Part shown: positions 1 to 7,288 of the stretch, piece by piece
Numbering within the stretch: position 1 is the stretch's first letter
Layout of the letters: each line of letters begins with the position of its first letter
Source of the DNA: Methylotenera sp.
GTDB taxonomy: Bacteria > Pseudomonadota > Gammaproteobacteria > Burkholderiales > Methylophilaceae
Length of the DNA: 18,046 nucleotides
Assembly: GCA_013816325.1 (NCBI GenBank)
Contig: JACDEP010000025.1
Location: 1-18,046 of the forward strand
Direction: 5' to 3'
Program-made: the position numbers and the translations under genes
The notes under the pieces: model-generated
The model's database searches: none
What the model saw: the letters and a program-made list of their open reading frames with translations, nothing else
What the model was told of the DNA's origin: nothing

Positions 1-65
1 GGTTTAGATAGGGATGTTATAGCGTCAAGTAAGTCCTGCCGAACAAGAATTTAAGTTTTTTTGTA

Positions 66-89
66 TTACTTTTTGTCTTACTTTTTTTA
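66..89 (+). repeat. 12-bp T-rich tandem repeat upstream of the PEP-CTERM gene
   Basis: TTACTTTTTGTC (66-77) is followed directly by TTACTTTTTTTA (78-89), ending just before the ribosome binding site AGGGGA at 91-96. It lies in the 5' leader or promoter region. I see no convincing -35/-10 pair or sigma-54 site in bases 1-101. Confidence 0.4.
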
Positions 90-101
90 TAGGGGAATAT
101 T

Positions 102-617
102 ATGAAATCTTTGAAATTAAAACCTTGGGTCATGGCTTTAGGTTTTGCATTGGCATCTGTTTCTGCACAAGCTGCAGTGACTAAAACTGCTGATTTGGAT
201 CCTGCTGCAGGTTCTGAGCTTTATCAATTTGATAGTGTTGGAAAAGTTGCTACGACCTTCAGTGATTACCTTTCACTTTCATTTGAAGGCACACGTGATT
301 TAGTGGCTGGCATTAATGCTACTAGCACAAAAAAAGTCTCATTTTCTGCATTTGATTTGCTTGCATCTGATATGACCACAGTACTAGCAACAGGTACATT
401 TGGTAACTTCGGTCCTAGGCTTGCTCTAGGTGGCCTTACAAGCACCAACGTTGCTGGTAACTACTTTCTCCACATCGCTGGTATCGCTTCAGGTGCAGGT
501 ACATACAATGGCACAGTTTCATTGGTGTCTCCAGTGCCAGAACCAGAAACATATGGCATGTTACTGGCTGGTTTAGGCATGATTGGCTTTGTAGCTCGCC
601 GTCGTAAATTAGGTTAG
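102..617 (+). CDS. PEP-CTERM sorting-domain protein, FxDxF-like family
   Basis: 171-residue secreted protein. It starts with a Sec signal peptide (basic MKSLKLK, hydrophobic stretch, cleavage near SAQA-A at about 24-25). The middle is Ser/Thr/Gly/Ala-rich and probably beta-stranded, and includes a TFSDYLSLSF segment resembling the FxDxF class of PEP-CTERM proteins. The C-terminus is a complete sorting tag: the VPEPE motif, a hydrophobic helix (about 150-164) and the basic end ARRRKLG. Known biology: an exosortase cleaves at PEP and removes the helix. The xrtB gene lies about 9 kb downstream, so this is a likely XrtB substrate (inference). The ATG at 102 is preceded by AGGGGA with 5-base spacing. 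The gene appears monocistronic and is followed by a terminator. The role of the mature protein is unknown. Confidence 0.93.
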   Translation: MKSLKLKPWVMALGFALASVSAQAAVTKTADLDPAAGSELYQFDSVGKVATTFSDYLSLSFEGTRDLVAGINATSTKKVSFSAFDLLASDMTTVLATGTFGNFGPRLALGGLTSTNVAGNYFLHIAGIASGAGTYNGTVSLVSPVPEPETYGMLLAGLGMIGFVARRRKLG

Positions 618-630
618 TTTATCCTAAAGA

Positions 631-658
631 AAAAACCTCGCCGATTGGTGAGGTTTTT
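631..658 (+). terminator. Rho-independent terminator after the PEP-CTERM gene, probably bidirectional
   Basis: A 12-bp stem (left arm 631-642, right arm 647-658, one G-T pair) encloses the 4-base loop GATT. The GC-rich core is flanked by an A-run on the left and a T-run on the right (to about 661), so it can terminate transcripts arriving from either side. It begins 14 bases after the stop codon at 615-617. Confidence 0.9.
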
Positions 659-679
659 TTTGGTTCAAATTCAATACAG

Positions 680-703
680 ACTTACGATTATTTTTACGTA
701 AGT
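680..703. repeat. Short inverted repeat ACTTACG / CGTAAGT
   Basis: Perfect 7-bp arms at 680-686 and 697-703 are separated by 10 AT-rich bases. It lacks a T-run on either strand, so it is not a terminator. It could be an operator or chance. Confidence 0.4.
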
Positions 704-705
704 AT

Positions 706-957
706 TTAACTATCAAGCTGATCATGAGGCAACCTAATATATATCAGCTGATAGATCATCCAATCCAGCAGACCTGCCAGGTAAATTAGATTTGCTGAAT
801 CTCCTCCAGCATTCCTATCATGACGATTGAGATAAATGAAATAGGTTTTCGTGTGTGAGGAAAAGACAAAATAGCCAGTAGCAGCATCAATCCATAAACA
901 AGGCCATGGACGATTTTTATTTAAGGAGGTGGGTAAAGTGCAACGGTTGCCGTGCAA
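706..957 (-). CDS. Doubtful small ORF, hypothetical protein (83 aa)
   Basis: An open frame of 83 codons lying between the terminator at 631-658 and the 3' end of epsB. I do not recognise the product. It is aromatic-rich and moderately hydrophobic near the end (AGLLDWMIYQLIYIRL), with no signal peptide or clear domain. The only usable start is TTG at 957. An in-frame TAG lies three codons upstream, and the AGGAGG stretch is only a few bases from the TTG, closer than ideal. Codon choice looks not unlike the neighbours, which is the main argument that it is real. It could also be the degraded 3' part of a longer gene. The wider stretch 618-1055 holds nothing else beyond the terminator and a short inverted repeat. 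Confidence 0.3.
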   Translation of the reverse strand: MHGNRCTLPTSLNKNRPWPCLWIDAATGYFVFSSHTKTYFIYLNRHDRNAGGDSANLIYLAGLLDWMIYQLIYIRLPHDQLDS

Positions 958-1055
958 TCCCTCCTATTAGTATCATAAGGATTAGTGTCGCTAAACCCGT
1001 GCTAGCTTGTTAGTCTTGAAAATACGTATCTAGAATGATTTATTTTATTTCAGGA

Positions 1056-2492
1056 TTAGTAGGCATTTTTTTCGCCAGCAAGCACTACAGAAATTGTTTT
1101 CAGAACGATATACATATCCAGCTTGGGGCTCCAGTTACGCAAATAATCCAAGTCATAATCGATACGTGATTTCATCTTATCCAGGGTTTCCGTTTCACCC
1201 CTTAAGCCATTGATCTGTGCCCAGCCTGTAATGCCAGGTTTAACTTTATGCCTGATCATGTAGCCCTTGATAAGTTTGCGATACATCTCATTATGCGAAA
1301 CGGCATGCGGCCTCGGGCCTACAACACTCATGCGACCCTGCAGTACATTGATAAATTGTGGCAATTCATCTAGTGAAGTCTTGCGTAAAAAAGCGCCAAA
1401 CTTAGTTACCCTTTGGTCATTTTTGGTAGCCTGCTTGACTTGACCACCATCCTCACACACCGTCATGGAGCGGAATTTATAGACAAGAATCTCTCTACCG
1501 TCTAAGCCATATCGGCGTTGCTTAAAAATAATTGAACCTGGTGAGCTCAATTTAACGCCGATAGCAATGGCAACCAATACCGGCATAATCAATATCAATA
1601 TAGCTAAAGCAAAACAAAAATCTGCTACACGCTTGACCATGCCATTTAACCCAGTAAACGGAGTTTCGCATACAGCCACCACGGGAATGTCATCAATTTG
1701 GTCCATGCGTCCTTGGATTAAATCCTTCATGAAAATATCTGGAATGAAATAAATCGATACAGTTGTATCTTTCAAATCATCTAGCAATTTCAATACGCGG
1801 GGATGGCTAGACATCGGAAGTGAAAGGTAAATCATATGAGTCTGATGACGCTTGATATAAGCGGCCATATCATCAATTTTACCTAAAATAGGCGCGTCCA
1901 ATTCGCCACGCTGCATTACGCCAATATCCGTTTCAGCCGCCACACGTTCTAGACTTCTATCTTCAAAAAATCCGACAATTTTAGTGGTTTTATAATTCAT
2001 GCCATTCAGGCGCATTGCCAGTGCAATACTTTGTTCATTAACGCCCGCAACCACTGCACATTTCATGGGGCCCTGCAGTCTGATGATAAAAGGCGCAATA
2101 AACTTTAGTGCTACTAACCCTAATATTTGTAAACTTGGAGTCAGAATCACCCACAGAATGATCGTTTCTTTAGTAAATAAATAAATGTAATGTGTGCTGG
2201 AAGCAAAGAGTAGTAGAAGACTAGACAATACTACCCAAGTAAATAGTATTTCCTGCAATGCTTTACTTAGGGGCAGCGAGACTTTGCCTCGACCAGGATA
2301 AAGTAACAGGAATAGCACAATAGATAGAAAAAGATAAATAGGGCTGATTTGGCCTTCCTGCACGACTGCCACTATCCATAAAGCAAAAACTGCAAAAAGT
2401 GGCTCAGAAAGAGATTCAGTAATTGAAAGAATATTATCGCGCGCTAAGGTAATACCTGAAGCTCGACGAATCAGGGGAATAGAGTTATTCAT
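1056..2492 (-). CDS. epsB: Undecaprenyl-phosphate sugar phosphotransferase (WcaJ/EpsB type)
   Basis: 478-residue polyisoprenyl-phosphate hexose-1-phosphate transferase that starts EPS repeat-unit assembly on undecaprenyl phosphate at the inner membrane. The N-terminal half has about four membrane helices (roughly 30-135), then a nucleotide-binding-like CoA_binding_3 region (about 140-275, beginning KCAVVAG). A re-entrant hydrophobic segment (about 289-313) precedes the catalytic C-terminal domain, which shows KFRSM (339-343), the catalytic pair D375-E376 in SLDELPQ, VGPRPH (391-396) and KPGITGWAQ (418-426). The sugar is probably glucose by family similarity, but galactose cannot be excluded. 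I chose ATG 2492, 4 bases after the epsA stop. An in-frame start at 2540 would overlap epsA by 44 bases and add 16 atypical residues. It is probably co-transcribed with epsA. Confidence 0.94.
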   Translation of the reverse strand: MNNSIPLIRRASGITLARDNILSITESLSEPLFAVFALWIVAVVQEGQISPIYLFLSIVLFLLLYPGRGKVSLPLSKALQEILFTWVVLSSLLLLFASSTHYIYLFTKETIILWVILTPSLQILGLVALKFIAPFIIRLQGPMKCAVVAGVNEQSIALAMRLNGMNYKTTKIVGFFEDRSLERVAAETDIGVMQRGELDAPILGKIDDMAAYIKRHQTHMIYLSLPMSSHPRVLKLLDDLKDTTVSIYFIPDIFMKDLIQGRMDQIDDIPVVAVCETPFTGLNGMVKRVADFCFALAILILIMPVLVAIAIGVKLSSPGSIIFKQRRYGLDGREILVYKFRSMTVCEDGGQVKQATKNDQRVTKFGAFLRKTSLDELPQFINVLQGRMSVVGPRPHAVSHNEMYRKLIKGYMIRHKVKPGITGWAQINGLRGETETLDKMKSRIDYDLDYLRNWSPKLDMYIVLKTISVVLAGEKNAY

Positions 2493-2496
2493 ATTC

Positions 2497-3309
2497 TTAA
2501 ATTTGGTACATACGGTTATATTCAGAAACGGCTTGGGCACGGTTCAGTACATCTAATTTCCTGAAGATGCGTTGCAAGTGATTTTTGACGGTAAAAGCAC
2601 TGATATTTAGAATCATGCCTATATCTTGATTAGTTTTACCCATCATTACCCAGTCCATGATTTCCGACTCCCTATTTGATAGTACACCTACGATTTCTGG
2701 CGCGGGGAGGACGGCTTGCAAAGTCTGGTTTGGCAAATGATCCAGTTGCCTTAATGCCGAATCTATATAAGGAACGAGTACGCCAGCCATTTTTCGTGAA
2801 ATTGTTGGTACTATTTCAGACGAATCAATGAAGACATACAAACAATCCTGACTTACGCGCTGATCTTTAAGGCCATGCACCAAGGCTGTTCTCATGTTTT
2901 TTAGATTGGCATCTGCTTCAATGCAACCTAATTGCGTGTCATGAAAAATGCCTTTGGTCATATTTAAAGTAAAAGGCGTTTTAGAGTGATTTTCCCAGTG
3001 TTTAAATAGGCTTCGCAGTAAAGTAATCAATTTATCATTGGTTATTTGTTTAGTCCTGACCCCCGGTATCGTTGAAATAATATCCACATAAATAGCGCCT
3101 GAAGTAAAGTCACCCCAAGCCGCAATCATGAGTTCATGGGGGATATAAGGTTGAATATCGCCTTGTAACCACATGAGTAGATCAAAATGTGAATGAATAT
3201 GCAGGGATTTATGTACGAGCGTATTCAGGCTCTCCACACTAAACCTAGCATGCTTAGCGGGTGGCGGGGGGCTAAAAACTTTATTCACCGAATGTAAGTT
3301 AGCCGTCAT
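2497..3309 (-). CDS. epsA: XrtB/PEP-CTERM-associated LuxR-type transcriptional regulator EpsA
   Basis: 270-residue regulator with a C-terminal LuxR/NarL-type helix-turn-helix: LSNRESEIMDWV at 210-221, then GKTNQDIGMILNIS and TVKNHLQRIFRKL to about 252. The N-terminal 200 residues match the layout of the EpsA family found beside exosortase B loci. They show no receiver-domain phosphoacceptor signature and no autoinducer-domain signature I can point to, so the input signal is unknown. ATG 3309 is preceded on the minus strand by AGAGGA at 8-base spacing. Genomic logic (inference): EpsA sits divergently from epsL and is the best candidate to bind the repeats in 3310-3896 and control both transcription units. 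Confidence 0.9.
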   Translation of the reverse strand: MTANLHSVNKVFSPPPPAKHARFSVESLNTLVHKSLHIHSHFDLLMWLQGDIQPYIPHELMIAAWGDFTSGAIYVDIISTIPGVRTKQITNDKLITLLRSLFKHWENHSKTPFTLNMTKGIFHDTQLGCIEADANLKNMRTALVHGLKDQRVSQDCLYVFIDSSEIVPTISRKMAGVLVPYIDSALRQLDHLPNQTLQAVLPAPEIVGVLSNRESEIMDWVMMGKTNQDIGMILNISAFTVKNHLQRIFRKLDVLNRAQAVSEYNRMYQI

Positions 3310-3427
3310 GGCATTTTTCCTCTAGGTAAACGATGCACTAAATTCGTATAAACCTCACACATTGGTGCATTTGGACTATTGTGAGCGCCCTGTACCCTCA
3401 CTATGATGGCTTTCAAGAACGTTACAT

Positions 3428-3465
3428 CAAGCAAATATGCAAAGAATGTACCAAGCAGATATGTA
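3428..3465. repeat. Direct repeat CAAGCAAATATGCA / CAAGCAGATATGTA
   Basis: Two 14-bp copies (3428-3441 and 3452-3465), 12 of 14 identical, with starts 24 bp apart. They lie 119-156 bp upstream of the epsA start codon. The spacing (a little over two helical turns) suits two regulator dimers, but the function is unproven. Confidence 0.5.
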
Positions 3466-3490
3466 TTTTTGTTTTTTATTGGCATAGACC

Positions 3491-3654
3491 AATTCTTCTT
3501 AAACTAGAATTCTTCGAAGTACCTAATATAGCCATTTGTCTTACATTTATTTATAGGTGAATTCTGAACTCCGTGTAGGAGAATTCTTATGTTTTTGTAG
3601 GAAACCGCCGATTTCGCAATCTTTAAAAAGTAATTATGATGCAGTTAATTCTTA
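3491..3654. repeat. Cluster of five AATTCT boxes
   Basis: AATTCTTC at 3491-3498 and 3508-3515 (17 bp apart), AATTCTGA at 3560-3567, AATTCTTA at 3582-3589 and 3647-3654. The third and fourth boxes flank CTCC-gtgta-GGAG (about 3569-3581), giving an interrupted inverted repeat whose outer arms are GAATTC. This may be a regulator array or AT-rich coincidence. Confidence 0.4.
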
Positions 3655-3719
3655 GAACTAATTAACGCAATTGCTTACAGTTAAAGAAAGCAAACCTTAA
3701 AAAGTTGAAAGTTACAAAG

Positions 3720-3760
3720 CTGACTGACGGTTTGTTTAAATAAGTTAAACCGTTAGTTAG
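3720..3760. promoter_or_regulatory. 14-bp inverted repeat upstream of epsL, candidate operator
   Basis: The left arm CTGACTGACGGTTT (3720-3733) and the right arm AAACCGTTAGTTAG (3747-3760) are complementary at 12 of 14 positions, with the other two being G-T. The spacer is 13 bases. Each arm contains a small internal repeat (TGAC-TGAC, GTTA-GTTA). There is no T-run after it, so a terminator is unlikely. It lies about 65 bp upstream of the predicted -35 box, a position suited to an activator such as EpsA (inference). Confidence 0.6.
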
Positions 3761-3824
3761 GGTAATAAATGCCATGCTGAATTAGTAATTTTTAATGGAT
3801 TTTGCATTTAGCAGGCACAGCACA

Positions 3825-3852
3825 TTGATATAAATGACAAAACATCTAAAAT
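3825..3852 (+). promoter_or_regulatory. Candidate sigma-70 promoter of epsL
   Basis: TTGATA (3825-3830), a 16-base spacer, then TAAAAT (3847-3852). Each hexamer differs from consensus at one position. Transcription would begin near 3858-3860, leaving a leader of about 38 bases before ATG 3897. Confidence 0.5.
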
Positions 3853-3896
3853 AGGGTGGTATTTATATAAATTTGTGCTGAAAAAGGGGATTGGTA

Positions 3897-5105
3897 ATGA
3901 CTTTAAGTTTGGGGAGAAAATTTCTTGTACCGGTATTAATGGGTTCAACTTTGACATATATGGGTTTATATACAACAACAGCATTTGCAGATAAAGATGA
4001 TACTTTTAATATCATCTTGGACTCCCATTATGAGCATGACAGTAACTTGTTCCGCTTACCGGATGGCCAGCAGCCCCCCAATGCCGAGCGTTCAGACAAT
4101 ATCTGGGATTCTAATGTTGGTTTCTCTATTGATAAAGATTACTCCCTACAAAGATTCAAATTTGATTACACCCATGAGAGCGTGAAGTACGATAACGCTA
4201 CATTCTTGAATTTTGAAGCGAATAACTATTTTGGGGCGTGGTTGTGGGCGATTACACCAGGTTTAACCGGCACCCTATCTACAAAACGCACTACTGATTT
4301 GGTGCCATTCTTAGATTACCAAACTTTTAATCAGAATATGCGAGTAACTAAAGAGCATATATTTAACTTTGATTATTCACCACATAACGTTTGGCACTTA
4401 GTAGGCGGTTATAGCAAGTTAGATGTAGAAAATAGCCAACCTTTCATTCAGCAAACCAGTTACAAGCAAAATCAAGTTGAATTGGGTGCTAAATATACGT
4501 TTCCTTCTAATAGTTACATTATGTTCAAGCATAAAAACCGTAATGGTGAGCAAGCTGAAAGTGCATTTGGTTTGATTAGCTCGGGATTTAAAGAAAAAGA
4601 AGAAGAATTAAGTGCTTTTTGGCTTATTTCCGGAAAATCCAAAGCCAGTGCTAATTTTGGCCATGTTACCCGTGACGACGACTTGTATAGCGTGCGTGAT
4701 TTTTCCGGCTATTTTGGCGGCATCAATTATGCTTGGGACATTACAGGCAAGATAAATCTGGCTGTAGATATATCACGCAGAATTGCGTCATATCAAGACC
4801 AATTTAGTAGTTATAACACGATTGATACCTTGTCTATTAAGCCTACTTGGGCCATTACATCTAAGGTATCGCTCACTGCGACTGCCTTAGCCAGTAAACG
4901 TAAATTTTTAGGGGATGGCTATAACACAAGCCCTTTAACTAGGGTTGATAGTGGAGTTTATTACGCCATTGGTGCAGATTGGACGCCACGTAGCACCATT
5001 AAAGTAGGTGTGGCTTTGCAACATGATGTAAGAAATTCCAATGATTTTTTGGATAGGGATTATTCCGCCAATATTGCCAGTATTTACGGGCAACTTAATT
5101 TTTAA
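3897..5105 (+). CDS. epsL: Outer-membrane beta-barrel protein EpsL of the exosortase-linked EPS locus
   Basis: 402-residue protein with a signal peptide (RK near the start, hydrophobic core, cleavage after TTAFA at about 31). The mature part is rich in alternating aromatic and polar residues, with many short Tyr/Trp/Phe-flanked strands, and ends in the aromatic residue Phe typical of outer-membrane barrels (YGQLNF). Length and context fit EpsL, an outer-membrane protein of XrtB loci presumed to help the polymer cross or attach to the outer membrane. An in-frame TTG lies at 3891, but AGGGGA at 3885-3890 is correctly spaced (6 bases) only for ATG 3897, so I use the ATG. It is the first gene of the long plus-strand string, with a likely promoter at 3825-3852. 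Confidence 0.9.
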   Translation: MTLSLGRKFLVPVLMGSTLTYMGLYTTTAFADKDDTFNIILDSHYEHDSNLFRLPDGQQPPNAERSDNIWDSNVGFSIDKDYSLQRFKFDYTHESVKYDNATFLNFEANNYFGAWLWAITPGLTGTLSTKRTTDLVPFLDYQTFNQNMRVTKEHIFNFDYSPHNVWHLVGGYSKLDVENSQPFIQQTSYKQNQVELGAKYTFPSNSYIMFKHKNRNGEQAESAFGLISSGFKEKEEELSAFWLISGKSKASANFGHVTRDDDLYSVRDFSGYFGGINYAWDITGKINLAVDISRRIASYQDQFSSYNTIDTLSIKPTWAITSKVSLTATALASKRKFLGDGYNTSPLTRVDSGVYYAIGADWTPRSTIKVGVALQHDVRNSNDFLDRDYSANIASIYGQLNF

Positions 5106-5119
5106 AGGTATGAAAAACT

Positions 5120-6094
5120 ATGTATAGGTCTTTTTATGTGGGACGTACTCTCTCGATTGTTTTAATTGCGGTTGCATTAACAGCATGTGGTAAGGGGGGT
5201 GATAAGAAGGCTTCTACACAGACAGTGGCTAAGGTCGATGATACCGAAATCACTATGCATGAAGTTAACCTGCTATTAAAAGGTGTTCCGAATATAACAC
5301 CGGAAAATGCGCCCACTATGCGTAAGCAAGTTTTGGATAAGCTCATAGACCAGCAGATCCTAGTAGAAAAAGCGAACAAAGAGAGCTTAGATCGCACACC
5401 GGAAGTGATCATGGCCATGGAGGCGGCAAAAAAAGAAGTATTGGCCAATGCATATCTACAGAAATTGGTAACGAGTTCTTCGAAAATCAACGATACCGAA
5501 GTCAAACATTATTTTACTGACCATCCTGCTTTGTTTTCTAATCGTCGTATCTATACCTTTGATGATATAGGTCTTGGGAAAAACGATGCAATATTGGCTA
5601 CATTAAAAGAAGATGTTGCCCAGCAAAAAACCTTGCCAGAAATCGCAAACTGGCTCAAAGATAATAGCGTTAAATACTCTAGCGGCTCATATACGCGCCC
5701 TGCCGAACAAATACCATTAACGATGTTGCCTAAGCTACAAGACGCAAAAGAAGGTGATACCGTCATCATCGAAGCGGGCAATGCGATTCACTTAATTCAT
5801 ATTGTAAAAGCTGAAAACTCACCCATTGACCTGGCTGCCGCCACACCATTCATTAAGAGTTTCTTTGTTCATACCCGCGGCAAGGAAATCGTTGATGAGA
5901 AAATGAAACAATTTCGCAAAGAAGCAAAAGTGGAATATGTAGGTGAATTTGCCGTCGCGAATAATGCTCCCCAGACAGCCCCAGTTGCAACGGCGACTAC
6001 TACCCAAGTGGACACTAAAGCGATAGCAAAAGAAGTCGAAAGTAAAGCCAATAAACAATTGTCCATAGAAGAGGGTGTTGCAGGATTGAAGTGA
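5120..6094 (+). CDS. epsD: EpsD-family lipoprotein, parvulin-like peptidyl-prolyl isomerase
   Basis: 324 residues. A lipoprotein signal peptide with lipobox LTAC (Cys23) predicts membrane anchoring. Next comes a SurA/PpiD-like helical chaperone region (about 35-135, including KQVLDKLIDQQILVEKA) and a divergent PpiC/rotamase region (about 140-245, with SSGSYTRPAEQIP and AIHLIHIVKAE). The tail (about 277-324) is low in complexity, Ala/Thr/Lys-rich and probably disordered. EpsD proteins occur regularly in exosortase-linked EPS loci and are thought to assist folding of exported envelope proteins such as EpsL or PEP-CTERM substrates. Catalytic activity is not certain because the isomerase core is poorly conserved. 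It lies 14 bases after epsL and is probably in the same operon. Confidence 0.88.
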   Translation: MYRSFYVGRTLSIVLIAVALTACGKGGDKKASTQTVAKVDDTEITMHEVNLLLKGVPNITPENAPTMRKQVLDKLIDQQILVEKANKESLDRTPEVIMAMEAAKKEVLANAYLQKLVTSSSKINDTEVKHYFTDHPALFSNRRIYTFDDIGLGKNDAILATLKEDVAQQKTLPEIANWLKDNSVKYSSGSYTRPAEQIPLTMLPKLQDAKEGDTVIIEAGNAIHLIHIVKAENSPIDLAAATPFIKSFFVHTRGKEIVDEKMKQFRKEAKVEYVGEFAVANNAPQTAPVATATTTQVDTKAIAKEVESKANKQLSIEEGVAGLK

Positions 6095-6151
6095 ATCTCG
6101 ACACCGTAAAATAATGTTTGACCTTGTTAATTTAATACAAAGGAACCTATC

Positions 6152-7222
6152 GTGAAACAGAGTTTATCCAAATTTTTAGCTTTAATTAGCTTGTGTGCCA
6201 TGCCCTTAATGTTTATCAATCCTGCAGTAGCCGATGAAAATGTCGATTACCTGTTAGGCGCTGGTGACTCTATCCGTATCAATGTATTCCAGAATCCGGA
6301 AATGACAGTAGAAACGCGCGTATCAGAAAGTGGTACCGTCACTTATCCGTTGATTGGTGAAATCAAAGTAGGTGGCAAAACCATACAGGCAGCAGAGCAG
6401 ACGGTAGCACAAGGATTGATCAAAGGCGGTTTTGTAAAAAAACCACAGGTAAACATCGTTCTCCTGCAAGTGCGTGGCAACCAAGTGGCCGTGTTAGGCA
6501 TGGTAAACAGGCCGGGTCGTTATCCACTAGAAACCTTTAATACCCATCTTAGCGAAATCATTGCGACAGCCGGTGGCGTGGCGCCCGTCGCTGGAAATGG
6601 TACGGCGGTATTGTCAGGTTTACGTAATGGACAGCCTTATAAATATGAGTTGGATATCGCTTCATTATTCTTGAACGAAAAAAAAGCTGAAGACGTGATG
6701 GTCAGCAACGGTGACGTGATTTATGTCACCCCGGGCAACCAGGTTTCAATTATTGGTCAAGTATTGCGCCCAGGACGCTTTCCACTTGAAAGCGGCAAAA
6801 TGAACTTGGTGGATGCGCTAGCATTGTCCGGCGGTATGGTACCTACCGCAGCTGATACGGTAGTGATTACCGGTCTACGTGATGGCAAACCATTTAAACA
6901 AGAGGTTGATATACCCGCACTATTCTTGGCAAAAGACACCAGTGATGTTTTTGTCACAGCCGGAGACCAAATTTATGTGCATCGTGCTCCAGTATTTTAT
7001 ATCTATGGCGAAGTTCAACGTCCGAGCAGCTACCGTGTGGAACGCAATATGACCGTAGTTCAGGCGCTAGCACAAGGCGGTGGTCCGACAATCCGTGGTA
7101 CCCAACGTAACATTAAGTTATATCGCCGTAACGATGGCGGTGCGATTGATAAAACCACACCAAAAATGACAGAGTTGATGAAACCTGACGATGTTCTTTT
7201 CGTGGAAGAAAGTTTGTTTTAA
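6152..7222 (+). CDS. epsE: Polysaccharide export protein EpsE (Wza-like, poly_export plus SLBB)
   Basis: 356 residues starting at GTG, with AAGGA seven bases upstream. A Sec signal peptide is predicted to be cut after AVA (27). There is no lipobox cysteine, unlike E. coli Wza. The poly_export domain (about 30-105) begins YLLGAGDSIRINVF. It is followed by tandem SLBB units: GNQVAVLG...YVTP (109-194), GNQVSIIG...YVHR (195-277) and a third partial unit from 280 (VFYIYGEVQRPSSYRVE). The first two units are clearly internal duplications sharing GLR(N/D)GxP(Y/F)K and DIxxLFL. The role is the periplasmic and outer-membrane export channel, acting with EpsF and probably EpsL. The 3' end carries a 17-bp duplication that includes the stop codon. 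Confidence 0.93.
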   Translation: MKQSLSKFLALISLCAMPLMFINPAVADENVDYLLGAGDSIRINVFQNPEMTVETRVSESGTVTYPLIGEIKVGGKTIQAAEQTVAQGLIKGGFVKKPQVNIVLLQVRGNQVAVLGMVNRPGRYPLETFNTHLSEIIATAGGVAPVAGNGTAVLSGLRNGQPYKYELDIASLFLNEKKAEDVMVSNGDVIYVTPGNQVSIIGQVLRPGRFPLESGKMNLVDALALSGGMVPTAADTVVITGLRDGKPFKQEVDIPALFLAKDTSDVFVTAGDQIYVHRAPVFYIYGEVQRPSSYRVERNMTVVQALAQGGGPTIRGTQRNIKLYRRNDGGAIDKTTPKMTELMKPDDVLFVEESLF

Positions 7223-7244
7223 AAGACAGTTTGTTTAAAAAGAG
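7211..7244. repeat. 17-bp tandem duplication across the epsE stop codon
   Basis: AGTTTGTTTTAAAAGAC (7211-7227) is followed directly by AGTTTGTTTAAAAAGAG (7228-7244), 15 of 17 identical. The first copy contains the last codons and TAA stop of epsE, and the second is non-coding. Confidence 0.8.
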
Positions 7245-7266
7245 AGCTGGTTTAAGGCCAGCTTTC
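7242..7266 (+). other. Intercistronic hairpin between epsE and epsF
   Basis: A 9-bp stem GAGAGCTGG (7242-7250) / CCAGCTTTC (7258-7266) with one G-T pair and a 7-base loop. It is not followed by a T-run, so a classical terminator is unlikely. It could be an mRNA stability or processing element, or it could tune expression between epsE and epsF. Confidence 0.5.
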
Positions 7267-7288
7267 AAAGGACACTTAAAAGGCAACT

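Larger units (their letters stand above)
3310..3896. promoter_or_regulatory. Divergent epsA / epsL control region
   Basis: A 587-base non-coding region between two divergent transcription units, clearly more AT-rich than the flanking genes. It holds a 14-bp direct repeat (3428-3465), five AATTCT-type boxes (3491-3654), a 14-bp imperfect inverted repeat (3720-3760) and a sigma-70-like promoter directed at epsL (3825-3852). On the epsA side only the ribosome binding site is clear, and I could not fix a promoter there with confidence. ATGCAC (3333-3338) and GTGCAT (3365-3370) form a widely spaced inverted pair near epsA. No open frame of convincing coding character crosses this region. Confidence 0.7.

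Noticed and set aside
2493..2540. Longer epsB with start at 2540
   Set aside because: It would overlap the end of epsA by 44 bases and add 16 residues (MPKPFLNITVCTKFKN) that do not look like the family N-terminus. ATG 2492 just after the epsA stop is simpler.
3333..3370. ATGCAC / GTGCAT inverted pair as an epsA operator
   Set aside because: Arms are only 6 bp with a 26-base spacer, which is easily chance in this region.
3814..3831. Possible sigma-54 promoter (AGGCACAGCACATTGATA) before epsL
   Set aside because: The GG element is present, but the second element reads TG where GC is required at the fixed 10-base spacing, so the sigma-70-like site at 3825-3852 fits better.
5134..5505. 123-codon minus-strand open frame inside epsD
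   Set aside because: It is fully antisense to a clear lipoprotein gene, and its composition (Ser/Thr/Cys-rich without domains) is typical of shadow frames.
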